A stretch of DNA of 64,000 nt, from the NCBI GenBank assembly GCA_024195585.1, contig SWBL01000137.1:1-64000 (forward strand), read 5' to 3'. This document shows, piece by piece, positions 12,762 to 23,196 of this stretch (position 1 is its first letter; the number at the start of each line of letters is the position of its first letter). The notes beneath the pieces were generated by a model. That model did not search any database and was not told where the DNA came from. It saw nothing but the letters and a program-made list of their open reading frames with translations. Source of the stretch: Aureobasidium sp. EXF-3400 (taxonomy: Eukaryota > Ascomycota > Dothideomycetes > Dothideales > Saccotheciaceae). The translations under genes were made by a program, and so were the position numbers.

Positions 12762-13763
12762 TGTCATCCACAATCACACTTCGTCCCTATCCACAACTTC
12801 ACGTCAACCTTCTTGTCTAGGGCCGAGAACGGTAGTGGTGGCGAAGCGTCTGGCAGCAGTCCACTTCGTCCTGTCCAACTGGCATCGATTCCACCTCTTC
12901 CCAAGGAGGAGAGTAGCCACCGTCCCTTTCGTCCTTCTCGGTTGGACACAACTCGGCCTCATCAACGGGAACCTCGTGTGCGCAGTCCGTTTCGTCCTCG
13001 CTGGCTAGAATCGAACTCTCCTCATCAACAGGATGAGAGTAGCCACAGACCTCTCGACGACAGTGTTTCCTCCCTTCCTCTGCCACCGTCGACTTCTCCT
13101 CATCAACAGCGCGACGGTAGCCGGGAATCATCGGTTAGCAGTCCTCTCCGCTCTATGAATGCGCCATACACTTCTTCTCCTCTTCAACAAGGGCAAGACA
13201 ACCGCGAATCCTAAGGTGCCGGCCGCTCTCGTCTTCTCCACCTTATATCGCTTCATCCTCGACCACCGAGCCCTAGTCCTCTTTTCAGAGGTCAGCTATA
13301 CCTCAACCGTGGTATTCGACCGTACAGTCACAATCTGCCAGCCAACCCACACCGCCAAAATAGACATGCTTCCCATACCGACCCTAGTGTCGAGCCTGCT
13401 CATATGGCTAAGGACTCCCGTCTAGTCTCGAGAGTGGAGACACCACGATTGATACAGACATCTCGCTCCACAAAGGCCGCTCGATCCTCGTCTAAGACAC
13501 CTACATCGTCAAGACCACGTGTTAATGAATCCTCCTCAAACAATCAAGGTAGTGTCTCTACACTAGACCGGTTGCGCTCATTGCAACCTTCTGCCTCTAT
13601 AGAACCACGATCCAATGCACTATCAGAGAAACAAGCGAGGACTCACCAGTCAGCCGGTCAGACTAAGCTTCGCTCCGGTTTATCTTCTTTGAGTGATAAA
13701 GGCGACGTCTCTTTCCCTGTCATGATGCCCTTATCACAACCTTCTATCTCTACAGAGCTATAA
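12762..13763 (+). pseudogene. Ser/Pro/Arg-rich frame interrupted by one stop; decayed or spliced gene
   Basis: One reading frame is open from 12762 to the TAA at 13212-13214 and then, in the same frame, to 13761-13763. It encodes strongly Ser/Pro/Arg/Gln-biased, disordered-looking sequence before and after the stop (SSPLRPVQL, SPFRPRWLES, then VETPRLIQTSRSTKAARSS). A possible acceptor precedes 12821 (CTTCTTGTCTAG), and another precedes 13289 (CTCTTTTCAG). A spliced live gene is therefore possible, as is a pseudogene. I recognise no family. Similar but frame-shifted sequence continues to about 14.25 kb, which favours decay or a complex exon structure. Confidence 0.35.
12852..13211 (+). repeat. 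Degenerate tandem repeat, about five units of 57-78 nt
   Basis: Imperfect units recur with a core of AGTCC..CGTCCT near their start and CTCCTCATCAACA plus GAGAGTAGCCAC near their end. Starts lie near 12852, 12928, 12985, 13051 and 13132. In the open frame they encode variants of SPLRP/SPFRP followed by HQQ-type and SSHRP/GSRES-type segments. Unit lengths differ by multiples of three in most cases, as in a diverging coding minisatellite. A distant related copy lies at about 14166-14250. Confidence 0.55.
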
Positions 13764-14607
13764 CCCAGTGTGTCATCTCCAAAGAGACAAAGACGAGACT
13801 CGTCAGTTGGCCAGTCATGCCGAACTTTGCGCTGGTTCACCTTCTTTAGGCAATGTCTCGTTGCCTGACACAACACGCTCATTGCAGTCTCCTACCTCAA
13901 CAGAAGGTTCGCTCTGGTGTGTCACCCTCAGAGGATCAAGATAAAAGGTCTTCCAAGCGCCTATTCGCAGATGACATGACTTCCCCCCACTACCAAAATG
14001 AGCAAGACCACAGCCAGGGATATGCGAAGTTGAGCACATCTCCGCTGACAGCGACTCGAGTGTGTATACACCTGGTTGAGATCTCGTCAGATGTTTTGAG
14101 TGTCTCCCTCTCTATTCCTCAGCCACCATTAGTCCCCATTCATCATACAAAACCATGGTAGCTGCGAACCCTCGGTCAGCAGTCTTCTTCGTCCTTTTAA
14201 TACGCTATCTAGTTCTCCTTATCAAACAGGACCATTTGATAAAGTCCCTGTTCCATCTGTGTGTCAATTTTCTTGCACCTCCGTTTCCTCGAGAGGTTCC
14301 CTTGCTGTCTTCTCTTCTTCTTATATCTTGCGCAACTCTCTGTCTCTACTCACTTGTCCTTTGTTAGCTGTGATTTCCTAAGTCTTTATCCTGTCAGTGT
14401 AAGATCGTTCTGGCTCAAGACCGATAGTCTTGTCGATGTCGCTGGCCTGCTTCTGGAGGGAACACTCCACAGACACTTTGCTTTTCTTTCTGACCAGTCT
14501 TCATCAAAATCACATCTCAAGTCATCATCAAGGTCACATTCGAAGACGAGGAAACATTGCGTGAAAGTCAAAGTGTGCTTTCAATTCAGAAGAGTTAATC
14601 AATCTAA
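13764..14607. other. Repeat-related unresolved stretch
   Basis: No continuous gene can be read. Short segments echo the frame upstream: LPLSQPSISTEL at about 13730-13760 resembles RSLQPSASIEP at about 13576-13610, and a third version lies at about 13880-13915 in a different frame. The piece at 14166-14250 repeats the 13132 unit (VSSPLRSMNAPYTSSPLQ versus VSSLLRPFNTLSSSPYQ). Stops in all frames separate these pieces. Confidence 0.4.
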
Positions 14608-14760
14608 TACTACAATAATGTCATGGCTCTCAACCGCTTTGTTCCTGAGAAGGAAACTGGATCGTGGGACATGCGCAAAAGAAAGGAAAGGAAAGATGGC
14701 CCCATGAGCTCGCCGGCTCAGCTAACCACGTCTCAGATCAATCTGGACTGGCGCATCTAG
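14608..14760 (+). other. Possible 3' coding exon converging on the Argonaute gene
   Basis: This short frame ends in TAG at 14758-14760, overlapping the stop codon of the minus-strand Argonaute gene (14757-14759). It encodes hydrophilic, protein-like sequence (NRFVPEKETGSWDMRKRKE, then QLTTSQINLDW). It could be the last exon of an unresolved plus-strand gene whose body is the repeat-rich stretch upstream. Splice borders cannot be fixed by eye. Confidence 0.25.
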
Positions 14761-17534
14761 ATGTACCACATGCTGGGGTTCATGACTGCAGGGTTGCCCA
14801 TGGGCATGAGAGGAGGGTAAGCCTCCGGATCAGCGACGCCAGGAGCGATGCTGGGGGACATGACGGTGTGCTGGTCATCGACAACGCCGAAGCCCTTGCT
14901 GTGGTGAGCACCGCGCAGAGAGGCGATGTGAGCGTAGTAGACAGCAGGGAAGATCGAGACAGGAGTGGTAGCACGAATGTACTGGTAGGAGTGCTCGTAG
15001 ATGAGCGTCTGGATCTTCTCGTTGGGCCACTGAGGCTCGTTGAGAAGCACGTTGTAGTGGACGGGACGAGCAGTGCCCTTGATGGCAGCGTGTGCGCAAA
15101 GGTAGAAGTCGTTCTCATAAGGCTGAGTGACGCCAGTCTCAACCAGAGTACCAGGCAGGGCGTTAGCGTTCTTGTCACCGCCACTCTGGGGGAAGAAGCG
15201 GACGTGGTGACGCTTTGAGGCAATGATAACCATGAACTTGGGAGAAGCGCCGATCTCGAGGAAGGCCTTCTTCATGGCAGCCACCTCCTTGTCGATGACC
15301 TGAGCGAACTGACCTTCAGAGACGCCATCACGGAAGTAGATGACAGTAGCAGGAGCCTTGCCCTGACCAACTTTAGGAGCCCAACCGTTCTTGACGAGCG
15401 AGATGATATGCTTCTTGATGTTCTCATCAGTGATCATCTCAACACGGTAGCCGTTGGTCTCGACAGCGGCGGCATAGCGAGTGCCCTGAACGTTCATGGA
15501 AACAGTCATGGCAGCCATGGAAGGGCCCTTCAAGCCAGGAGCAGAGTGAGAAACATCAGCGCCAATGACGACGGTGGATGAGTCAAGATTGCCCTTGACA
15601 GTCTGCGCAGTAAAAGCAGTGTTGGTGAAGCCGCCCAACTTGGCGTTAAACTTCATCAAAACGTTCGAGATGTACTGGGGCTGAGCCTTCTGGACATGGG
15701 CGTACTGGACGCATTGAGAGGTAATACCAAGCGCACACTCGCAGTAACGCTTGATTCGACCGTAGGTGGTGCTGTCCTTGTTCATAAGGATGAACATAAG
15801 GATCTGAGGTCTCTTCTGGTGCTTGTTACCAGCGGCAGTGAATGCCTCCTGAGCAAAGCTGGCAGGGTCTCTGTTCGAAGGGTAGTGGATAACAGGGTTC
15901 TGCATAGCAGGAGGGAGAGTTGCACCGTGAGCACCGTAAGTCTGGATGAAAGCCTTGACGAAACGCTCGATAGCAGGCTTGTCGACCTGGAAGTTGGCGG
16001 GAACCACACAAACTCCCCAGGTGGTAAGGACGTTGGCCGGAGGGACTGAAGCGAACTTCTTCCCCTTGAGGTCCCAACGACCACTGGTTCGGGGATCGGC
16101 CTGGGACGCAGCGCCAGTGCCACCGAATTGCAGCTTGGGGTTGGTCAACAAACGAGCCTTGGCCTCGATGGGCTTGTTCTCGATAGTTAGTCCATAGTTG
16201 CGAAGGAATGGGTCCTGGGCCCAGTTGAGCATGTTGACACCGTTCGAGATAGCGGTCCAGCGCTCCTTGGGAGGTGTGACAGCCCTCTTGATCATTTGAG
16301 AGGTTTGAATTTCGTCAAGCTTGAAGGTGTAACGCTGGTTCTCCTTGATCTTGAGAAGCTCCAGAGGTAGAATGGCCTTCTTGGTCATCTGAACGACAGG
16401 CCAGGCAGGGTATTGCAGACGAATGTTGTGTTTGGTCTGGAAGTACTGGGCGACAGTCTGGTCAGGGCCATCCTTGATGTGCAAGATGTGAGAAGAGTCC
16501 TTTCTTAGAACAGAGTCGATGACATAGTCATCGATGGCGCCCTTGCGGTGAGCAGCAAAGACACGAAGCTTCTTCAGACGACGAAGATCGTAGAACTTGG
16601 GGTTGTTGTTCACGATCAATCGGGCAATCTCGGCCTCGGAACTGAGTCTAGTGACAGCGATGACAGCTCTAGAAACAGGACCAGGCGACCAGAAGGTTCC
16701 GTTGGCGACATCGGCGTTGACAACAAGACGAGCACCACCAGGGTGATGAGCGATACGGAGAGACTGGTAGACACCAGTGGTGTGCTCAACGTGACCGCCA
16801 AGTGCGTTGCGCTGAGAGGCCGCGGCGAAGAAGGAGCGCTTGATCGAGATGAAGCGGCTGGATGGGCTCTCACGCATGATGTGATCGAGCACAGTGATGG
16901 CCTGGAGGATCTTCTTGTCGTGATCAGTCTTGCCGCTGAGGTACTCGTTGAGGGTCGTGAAGTCAATAACAGCAGTAAGGGTGACAATCACGCGGTGTTG
17001 ATCAGTACGGCCAGGGCGGGCTCTGTGGCCAGCCTCATCATCAAGGTTGACGTTGTAACGGGTCTCATTGTGCGTGAGCTTTTGGTGTGACCAGGCCAGA
17101 CTCTGGCCATCGAAGATCCAGCCTTCACCGAGGGTTCTCTTGGTGGCCTCGGAGTTCCAGACGGCCTTGATGAGACCACGCTTCTCGGAACCAGCGCCCA
17201 CTTGAACTGAGTATTGGTAGATAGGCTTGGTGGGGAGACCGGTCACGGGGAAGGCGTTCAATTGGACCTTGATCTCCTTGCCGAGCTTGGAGGCAGGCTG
17301 GCGGGGTTGGAAGGCGTTGCGAGCACCACGGGCAGCAGCCCACATGGTGGCACCGAGGTCGACATTCTTGACATTGTTTGAAATGCCCTCGATGATCTGG
17401 GGAGCAGGACCAGTGGGGACGGGATCGCGGTTTCCGTCAAAGCGAGCCAGGGAGAGATGAGCGGCAGACTGGGTGGCCGAAGGAGCACCAGACTGGCCCT
17501 CACGCTGAGCGTTGCGCTTGGATGAGCTGATCAT
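14757..17534 (-). CDS. Argonaute protein (QDE-2-like), RNA silencing
   Basis: A 925-aa protein in one coding exon. Argonaute domains appear in order. N and linker-1 regions cover about residues 85-290 (GEGWIFDGQSLAWS). The PAZ domain lies at about 300-425 (VAQYFQTKHNIRLQYPAWPV). MID covers about 470-630 (TTWGVCVVPANFQVDKPAIE), with PIWI beyond. The PIWI active site looks intact: Asp in GADVSHSAPG (about 660), Asp in YFRDGVSEGQF (about 732) and His in YYAHIASLRG (about 867), plus a candidate Glu-finger glutamate in AVETNGYRVE. It should bind small guide RNAs and cleave targets, like QDE-2 of Neurospora quelling. The ATG at 17534 is the first in the inferred spliced mRNA; upstream in-frame sequence has no ATG. 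It converges with an unresolved plus-strand frame. Confidence 0.95.
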   Translation of the reverse strand: MISSSKRNAQREGQSGAPSATQSAAHLSLARFDGNRDPVPTGPAPQIIEGISNNVKNVDLGATMWAAARGARNAFQPRQPASKLGKEIKVQLNAFPVTGLPTKPIYQYSVQVGAGSEKRGLIKAVWNSEATKRTLGEGWIFDGQSLAWSHQKLTHNETRYNVNLDDEAGHRARPGRTDQHRVIVTLTAVIDFTTLNEYLSGKTDHDKKILQAITVLDHIMRESPSSRFISIKRSFFAAASQRNALGGHVEHTTGVYQSLRIAHHPGGARLVVNADVANGTFWSPGPVSRAVIAVTRLSSEAEIARLIVNNNPKFYDLRRLKKLRVFAAHRKGAIDDYVIDSVLRKDSSHILHIKDGPDQTVAQYFQTKHNIRLQYPAWPVVQMTKKAILPLELLKIKENQRYTFKLDEIQTSQMIKRAVTPPKERWTAISNGVNMLNWAQDPFLRNYGLTIENKPIEAKARLLTNPKLQFGGTGAASQADPRTSGRWDLKGKKFASVPPANVLTTWGVCVVPANFQVDKPAIERFVKAFIQTYGAHGATLPPAMQNPVIHYPSNRDPASFAQEAFTAAGNKHQKRPQILMFILMNKDSTTYGRIKRYCECALGITSQCVQYAHVQKAQPQYISNVLMKFNAKLGGFTNTAFTAQTVKGNLDSSTVVIGADVSHSAPGLKGPSMAAMTVSMNVQGTRYAAAVETNGYRVEMITDENIKKHIISLVKNGWAPKVGQGKAPATVIYFRDGVSEGQFAQVIDKEVAAMKKAFLEIGASPKFMVIIASKRHHVRFFPQSGGDKNANALPGTLVETGVTQPYENDFYLCAHAAIKGTARPVHYNVLLNEPQWPNEKIQTLIYEHSYQYIRATTPVSIFPAVYYAHIASLRGAHHSKGFGVVDDQHTVMSPSIAPGVADPEAYPPLMPMGNPAVMNPSMWYI

Positions 17535-18420
17535 CTTGGATGACTTGACGAAAGATCTTGCTTTGGCTGAAGCGCAAAGATGGTCAGTGATGCTGATAGA
17601 CGAGGTGTGCTGAGATGAAGGGTAGATGTTGTGATGATAGATGTTGAAGAGGATAGATGACTGTTGAAGGTGTTGAAGAAGGAAGAAGAGGTGTGGAGTG
17701 GATGGAAGAGGAAGAGGTTGATGTGGAAAGGGAAGAGGCTTATATAGGTAGATGGAAGGTGTTGTTTGCTACAAAGTAGTGATAACTGAGGAAGGTGTGA
17801 AGAATGGCATGTGAGATGATGAAAGGGACGGTGAATGAGAGCAAGTGGAGTAATGATCTGAGTGGCAAGCAAACATACCTGGTAGCTGGTGTGGTTGTAA
17901 GGAAGGAGTGTATACTGAAGCTTCGGAACCGGTAAGCAATGCGAAGTGGAGGGTAGCAGGCGCCGGCTTTGGAGCGGAGTGATTGAAGGAGAAGACAGGT
18001 GAGGGTGAATAAAGGCGTAGTGCAAGCAATTAATAGCAATTGATGTTGTGGTGTAGGGAGTGGAGGAAGGTGGTTGTGTGTGAAGGTCGTCTTCTGGTAG
18101 AGTTTGGTTGGGGTGCAGGCTGGAGAGAGATGAAGGCGGAAAGAAGAAAGCAACAAAAGACTTACCAACAGTGACTGGACCAATGCCAGGAACAGGAGCC
18201 AAGTGGTTGTGATGATTGCTGAAGACGATCTGTTTTGTTGATGGTTAGATGGTCGAAGGAGCAAGCGTCGATGTGGTGCGCAAGCAAAGACTCACCAAGC
18301 AACAGAGCAAAGCGCACTCGGTGATGAAGGATTGTGTTTGAACTGCGACAGCGAAGGGATGGCTGGAGTTTGATGGAAAGAAAGGATGACTTCGGTGTAG
18401 GGTAAAGGCTTTCGCGTTTG
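17535..18420 (-). other. Spliced 5' leader of the Argonaute gene
   Basis: Two introns can be placed in the leader on the minus strand: 17567-18165 (599 nt, GTAAGT...CAG) and 18230-18295 (66 nt, GTGAGT...CAG). The exons between them carry no ATG, so the leader appears untranslated, although the second exon is open in the Argonaute frame. The long intron is pyrimidine-rich on the coding strand. The transcription start was not located and may lie near or beyond 18420. Confidence 0.5.
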
Positions 18421-19713
18421 ATGGAAGAAGGCCACAAGGATGGTGGATGTCGGTGTATAACACAAACGCCAGCAATTGAAAAAAACAGAGCTTGCTGTGT
18501 GGGAAACCGCAAGGGAGCTAGCAATCAACAGCTACCGTCTCGCGCTCCCTGCACACGATTGGAAGGAACTACACGATGCGACGAGACCGTATGGAGACGA
18601 CGAGCCTGTGCAAACCGTCGATACTTCCTTCCCTGCGTCGAAAATACCAACCAAGCCAAGTCTTAGCTGTCATGCATCTTCTTTGCGTCCCTTACAGCAG
18701 GAAAGAGCGTCATCGATGAGTCCAAAGACCTGCTGCCCCATCAACTTGATTCCAAACACTGATACAAGAAGCATCAAGCAAGCAATCAATCAATCAAACG
18801 AAGTCGATGCCCGAGCCGCCCAAGCAATGCTGTGTGCCCTCTGCAGAAGATCCCAGGAAAGAGATGTCTCCTACAGACTGCGAAAATCCGCTCGAGCAGT
18901 CAAAAAACACAAGACCCGCCGAACAAACAGCCTTTGCAGCTGGCAGGAAGAGATGGCCAACCTTTGAGACAAGCATTAGATCTGTCCGACCAGAACCACA
19001 AGCCGGCAACAGCACCAGGGTTTTGGCTCACGGCGGCACATAACCGCCGGGTACACATGCTGCATACGTCAAGTGGAAAAGAAAGAGATGCATCAGAAAT
19101 GATTGGTCTCCGGCTGTGATATGCTTGCATACGACTCGTTGGCAAAGAGGAGCGCGACAAATGCCGGTCAAGTCAGTCTCAGGCTTCACCGAACGGTCTC
19201 GGCAGCCTGAAGCCCCAGCGAAAGAGCATTGTACGGGTTCGATCGATGGAAAAGCGATTGTTTGTCGTGCAGATGCGCAGAAGAGGTTTGTACGTCGTTC
19301 GTCGGCAAGGGAAAAGTGGAGAGCTGCATGGCGTTGCGGAACGTCTGCGCAGAGCCGCTGCCTGCAAGCGACAACTTCGTATCGTCTTCCAGCCACGCGA
19401 TAGCAGGCAGCATGGTCACATCGGTTCGAGTCTTCAATTCGGGGTATGCAAGTTGGTCAAATTTTGCTCTCGTTGTTCGTTTATATATTACAATTGTCAG
19501 CATGAGTGTAAAAAAGCAACCATCTGCTTCCCTGGGATCCACGGTCCTCCTCGCGTGTAGAATATCAAACCAACGCCCTGTTGCTTCTTGCAATGCAATT
19601 GTTCCGCTCTATCGTTGATCGGTGAGCTGTCTCCTACGTCTCATGTACGCTTCTGGATTCCTGCATATGTATAGCAAGCTCGGTTTCCAAGTTCAAGTCA
19701 CGACCGATAATAC
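18421..19713. other. Intergenic, no gene supported
   Basis: This 1.3-kb stretch lies between the Argonaute leader and the RNA14 stop. Open frames of 60-163 codons occur on both strands but overlap one another and show no domain or credible composition. I see no tRNA or mobile element. Confidence 0.5.
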
Positions 19714-22700
19714 TCAGCGGCCGTAGCTGTAGCCACCACCGTATCCGCCACCCTGAATCATGGCTCTGCTGGGGTCAATACCTCTGATCAGAGCAACCAT
19801 ACTCTCAGCGTTCAATCGCGCCTGAGCTGGGTATGTGGAAGCGTTTGGGATCATGCTGAGAAGAAGAGTGATATCTCTGGGGAGAGGCTTGGGTGGCGGA
19901 GCAACCACCTGCGAGCCGTAGCCTTCTGCGCGCTGTCTTTGTTGCTGACGACGACCTGCTGCGCCCTTGAGCGGAGACTCGCCGCGGGCAAGCTTGCGTG
20001 CAGGTTGTTCGGCATCAGAATCTGCGTTGTCGAGCGCGCGCTTAGGCGACTGTACGTAGCCAGTTGCGGCAGATAGGACAGCAGGATTGGGCACTGGCTC
20101 AATCTCAGTGCTGGGCATAGCAAACTCCGAGCCCTTGGGTCTGGTCTGGGCATTGGGGCTGATGATAGTGCGGACTGTGCAAGGGTCGAAAGTGGGAATT
20201 CTGAAGCGGTGACCAAAGCGAACGAGAGAAGGGTCTTCTGGGAAGAGGTCGGCCATGCGCTTCTCGAGCTTTGTGATTTGTGCAAGCTCGCCGTAGTTGG
20301 ACTCGTACTCGTGGATAAACAGGAAAAGAGGCTTTGTCCTGGGAATGTTTTCGGGTTTAGCCGAGAGCTTGGAAACAGTGGTTTCGAAGACAGCACGAGC
20401 ATCTGCAAAAGTTGTCAGTACAGAGCATTTTTTCGGAAGATGAAGAAACTTACTGGTAACGTCGTTGGTGGCGATCAGGTGCTTGAGGTATTCCATGGCG
20501 AAAAGTTCGTCCTCGGGGAACAGCTTCATGCCACGCTCGAAGATCTTGGTTGCCGCCGGGTCCTTGTAACAGTGGTATTCGATAAGTGCGGTTGCCACAT
20601 AGACATCGCTTGTAATGCGACCTCTCTTCCTCGCAAGAGCGAAAACGTTTCTAAGTCCTCCCACCGGTGCATCAGGCTTGCCTTTTCCTTGGATGCGGCG
20701 CATAGCACGCATGAGACCAATCCAGACAAAGGATAGAGTCTTCGAGACGATTTTGACCTGAGCGGCGGTGTTGTTCTGCACTTCCTTGACCTGTCTCTGC
20801 TCCTCGGCTTCTCTTGAGTTTGCTGCAGGTCTGTTCTTTGACTCATCTTCGTCATCGTCGTCTCTGGCTTCAGGAGTAGGTTCGCGAGACAGCGGAGGTA
20901 GAGACTCGTAGTACTCTTTGATCTGAGCGATGGCCTTGGGCTCGCGCGCCTTGATCTTGTCCATCAGGCCGTACAATGCGTTCAGGCAGTTGTCGTAGGG
21001 CTCCTTGACAGCATCACCACGGCGGACGAGACTCTCCTCGCCGTCCTCGACGGGCATTGTCTGCTCAATGCGATCGGCACGAGTAAAGGCGAGCAGACAG
21101 CTCTCCGGGTTGGCTGCAGCGCCTTGGGCCAGGAAGTCGTTTGCTTCGGTCTCCATCTCGTTGTCGAAGCAGAACTCAGCGGCGTCGTACCAGATTTGGG
21201 GCCAGAAGCGGAGAGCCATGGTAGCCTGTCTGTAGACGTATAGAACACGATCGCGGTAAGCCTTGATGTCCTCCTCTTTCAATACCAGCGGATCTTCCTT
21301 TTCCCATTCGACCCAGTTTTGCCAGATGGTGACTTGCTGTTGGTACTCATCGTCGCCTTCGCAGCCAGGAGCGGGAGGCAATGTCGGAACGGTTCTACGC
21401 TTGAGGTCCTGGGTGATCTTCTGAAGGATGTTGTAGGAAGTACGGGCGGTCATGTAAGCGGGCGACTTCTCTTGGAGGAACTTGCGACCCTAGGAAATTG
21501 TCAGTAAAGTGCTGGAGTGTGCAGACGAGCAACTTACGGTCATCTTGTTGAGGCCCATCTCGAATGAATCGTACTCCTTCCACAAACTAGTGGTAGCTTG
21601 CATGGGGACAGTGATGGCACGCTGGTAAGCCTTGCGCAAAATATCCATCTTTTGTGCGTCCTGCCAGCCATTGCCACCAGGATTACCGGGTCCAGATTTG
21701 ATGAAGTTGATGTAGTCCTGCCACATGCTTCCAGAATCCTTGTCGTTGCCGATGAGATTGAGCGCAAAGTCATACGCCTGAGTAATAGTCTGGCGCGCCT
21801 GGCCTGTCGCATCGGTCATGACATTGTTGCGACGTCTGATGTAGTCGAGGTAGATGCCCCAGAGCTGCACGTTGTAGTTCTTGAGGAGAGCCATGTTGAA
21901 GATGTTCTCCAATCGAAGGAAGTCGTCCTGGTCTTGCTCCATAAGAGCGTATGCAACCCATTGTTCGGCCTCGAGACTCGTTAGCTGAAACTGTCTCGCG
22001 AAGGGGCAGAAGGATGAGAAATGGAACTTACAGCAGTAGGGAAGACCTCAAAGAAGCGATCGTAGACGTTGCGAGCATCGTCGAGCTTGTTCTTAGATCT
22101 GTGCAGAGCAATCAAGTCAAGCCATGCATCAACGTCACCCTTTGGATCATCGGCAATTCTGTCCTCCAGCTGACCGACGCGGTCCTGAGGCAGGCGGGGT
22201 TTTGAGAGGGCAGCAGAAGAAGAAGAGATTTGAGCAGAGGGAACAGGAGCACTGGACTGCGGCAGGGCCTGGCCTTGGACAGGAGCACCTCGTGTGGGAA
22301 TAGCAGAAGGGGCATGGTCTTGTTCAAGTAGATCAGTAGGAGGAGGGTTATATACGGCTTGTACATTCTGTTGCTGCTGCACAGGAGTCTGAGCGAGCGA
22401 ACCGTTTGTGCCTGTGCCATGCTCCTGCTCTTCCTCGTCTTCGTCATCGTCTTCCTCAATGAAGCCACCAATCGTCTTTGGCTTTTGCGTGGCTGCGCTC
22501 TCGGACTTGGGCGAGGCGGTGCGAGAGGCGATCTGGGATGGAGGCTGCGACTGGACAGCGGCGGGCTGGGGAGTGGCAGATGGCTGCGGCTGGTCGGGCA
22601 TGAAGCTGGAAGGGTCATAGTCCTCGTCGTCTTCTTCTTCCTCTTCCTGACCCTCGATGGCAGTCTGGTCGGCAGGGTCATAAGAAGTGGGATCGTATTC

Positions 22701-22751
22701 GGCGGCGTTCATCGAGGCGAGGAAGGCGTCTTCACCACTCATGTCGGCCAT
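19714..22751 (-). CDS. RNA14: mRNA 3'-end processing protein RNA14 (CstF-77)
   Basis: Four exons: 22751-22032, 21984-21538, 21489-20454 and 20402-19714. The introns are 47, 48 and 51 nt, all GTAAGT...YAG. They give 963 aa. The first 240 residues are acidic and Gln/Pro-rich, disordered. The HAT-repeat body begins at DVDAWLDLIALHRSKNKLDDARNVYDRFF and runs through LWGIYLDYIRRRNNV, MWQDYINFIKSGPGN and IWYDAAEFCFDNEMETEAND to DARAVFETTVSKL. This is the Suf/HAT region of the CstF-77 family, which scaffolds pre-mRNA cleavage and polyadenylation in the nucleus. The C-terminus carries a basic KR stretch (PKRALDNADSDAEQPARKLA) and a Gly/Tyr tail. The last intron has no stop and keeps frame if retained, adding 17 residues. 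It is divergent from UNC-50. Confidence 0.93.
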
Positions 22752-23196
22752 GATGGCGGCGGGATGCGAGCGCGAAGATGGACGACGCGCGGGGAAGAGA
22801 TGGACTAAGTGTCGTGTGCACGAAGGGCGGCTTTGAGAGATTCGGAATTGTACAGCTTGATGTCAAGTGAAGTCTGGCACGGAGGGGGGAGAAGAGGACA
22901 CGAGAAAACAGGCGAGCAAAGGATGATGACGAAAAATGCGACAGTGAGATGACCAAGGTGAAGGAGATGCGAAGTTTGGACTTTGCGCGCAGGACGACGC
23001 AGCCAAAGCTCCGGCGCCCGAGGCTGCTCAAGAGCCGCTAACCAGCGCTAGCGGCGGGTGTACCCGCACTTGCAGTATGACATCAAAGGACAGCCGAATG
23101 CGCTTCTCTTTGAAGCTGCTCGTTGTCTCTCCTGTCCATGTCGTCGACTTTACACGCTCGTGCGGCTTGTATCCTCCCATATCTCCCGGCCGCATC
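22752..23196. other. Divergent intergenic region RNA14 / UNC-50
   Basis: This 445-bp stretch between two head-to-head genes contains the putative promoters. An in-frame upstream ATG for UNC-50 lies at 23077 (see that entry). Confidence 0.5.

Noticed and set aside
14664..15218. Plus-strand 184-codon open frame
   Set aside because: It is antisense to the conserved PIWI domain of the Argonaute gene; its Val/Asp/Gly bias is the mirror of that coding frame.
18476..18967. Plus-strand 163-codon frame
   Set aside because: No domain, no hydrophobic pattern, overlapping alternatives on both strands, and no splice or start support.
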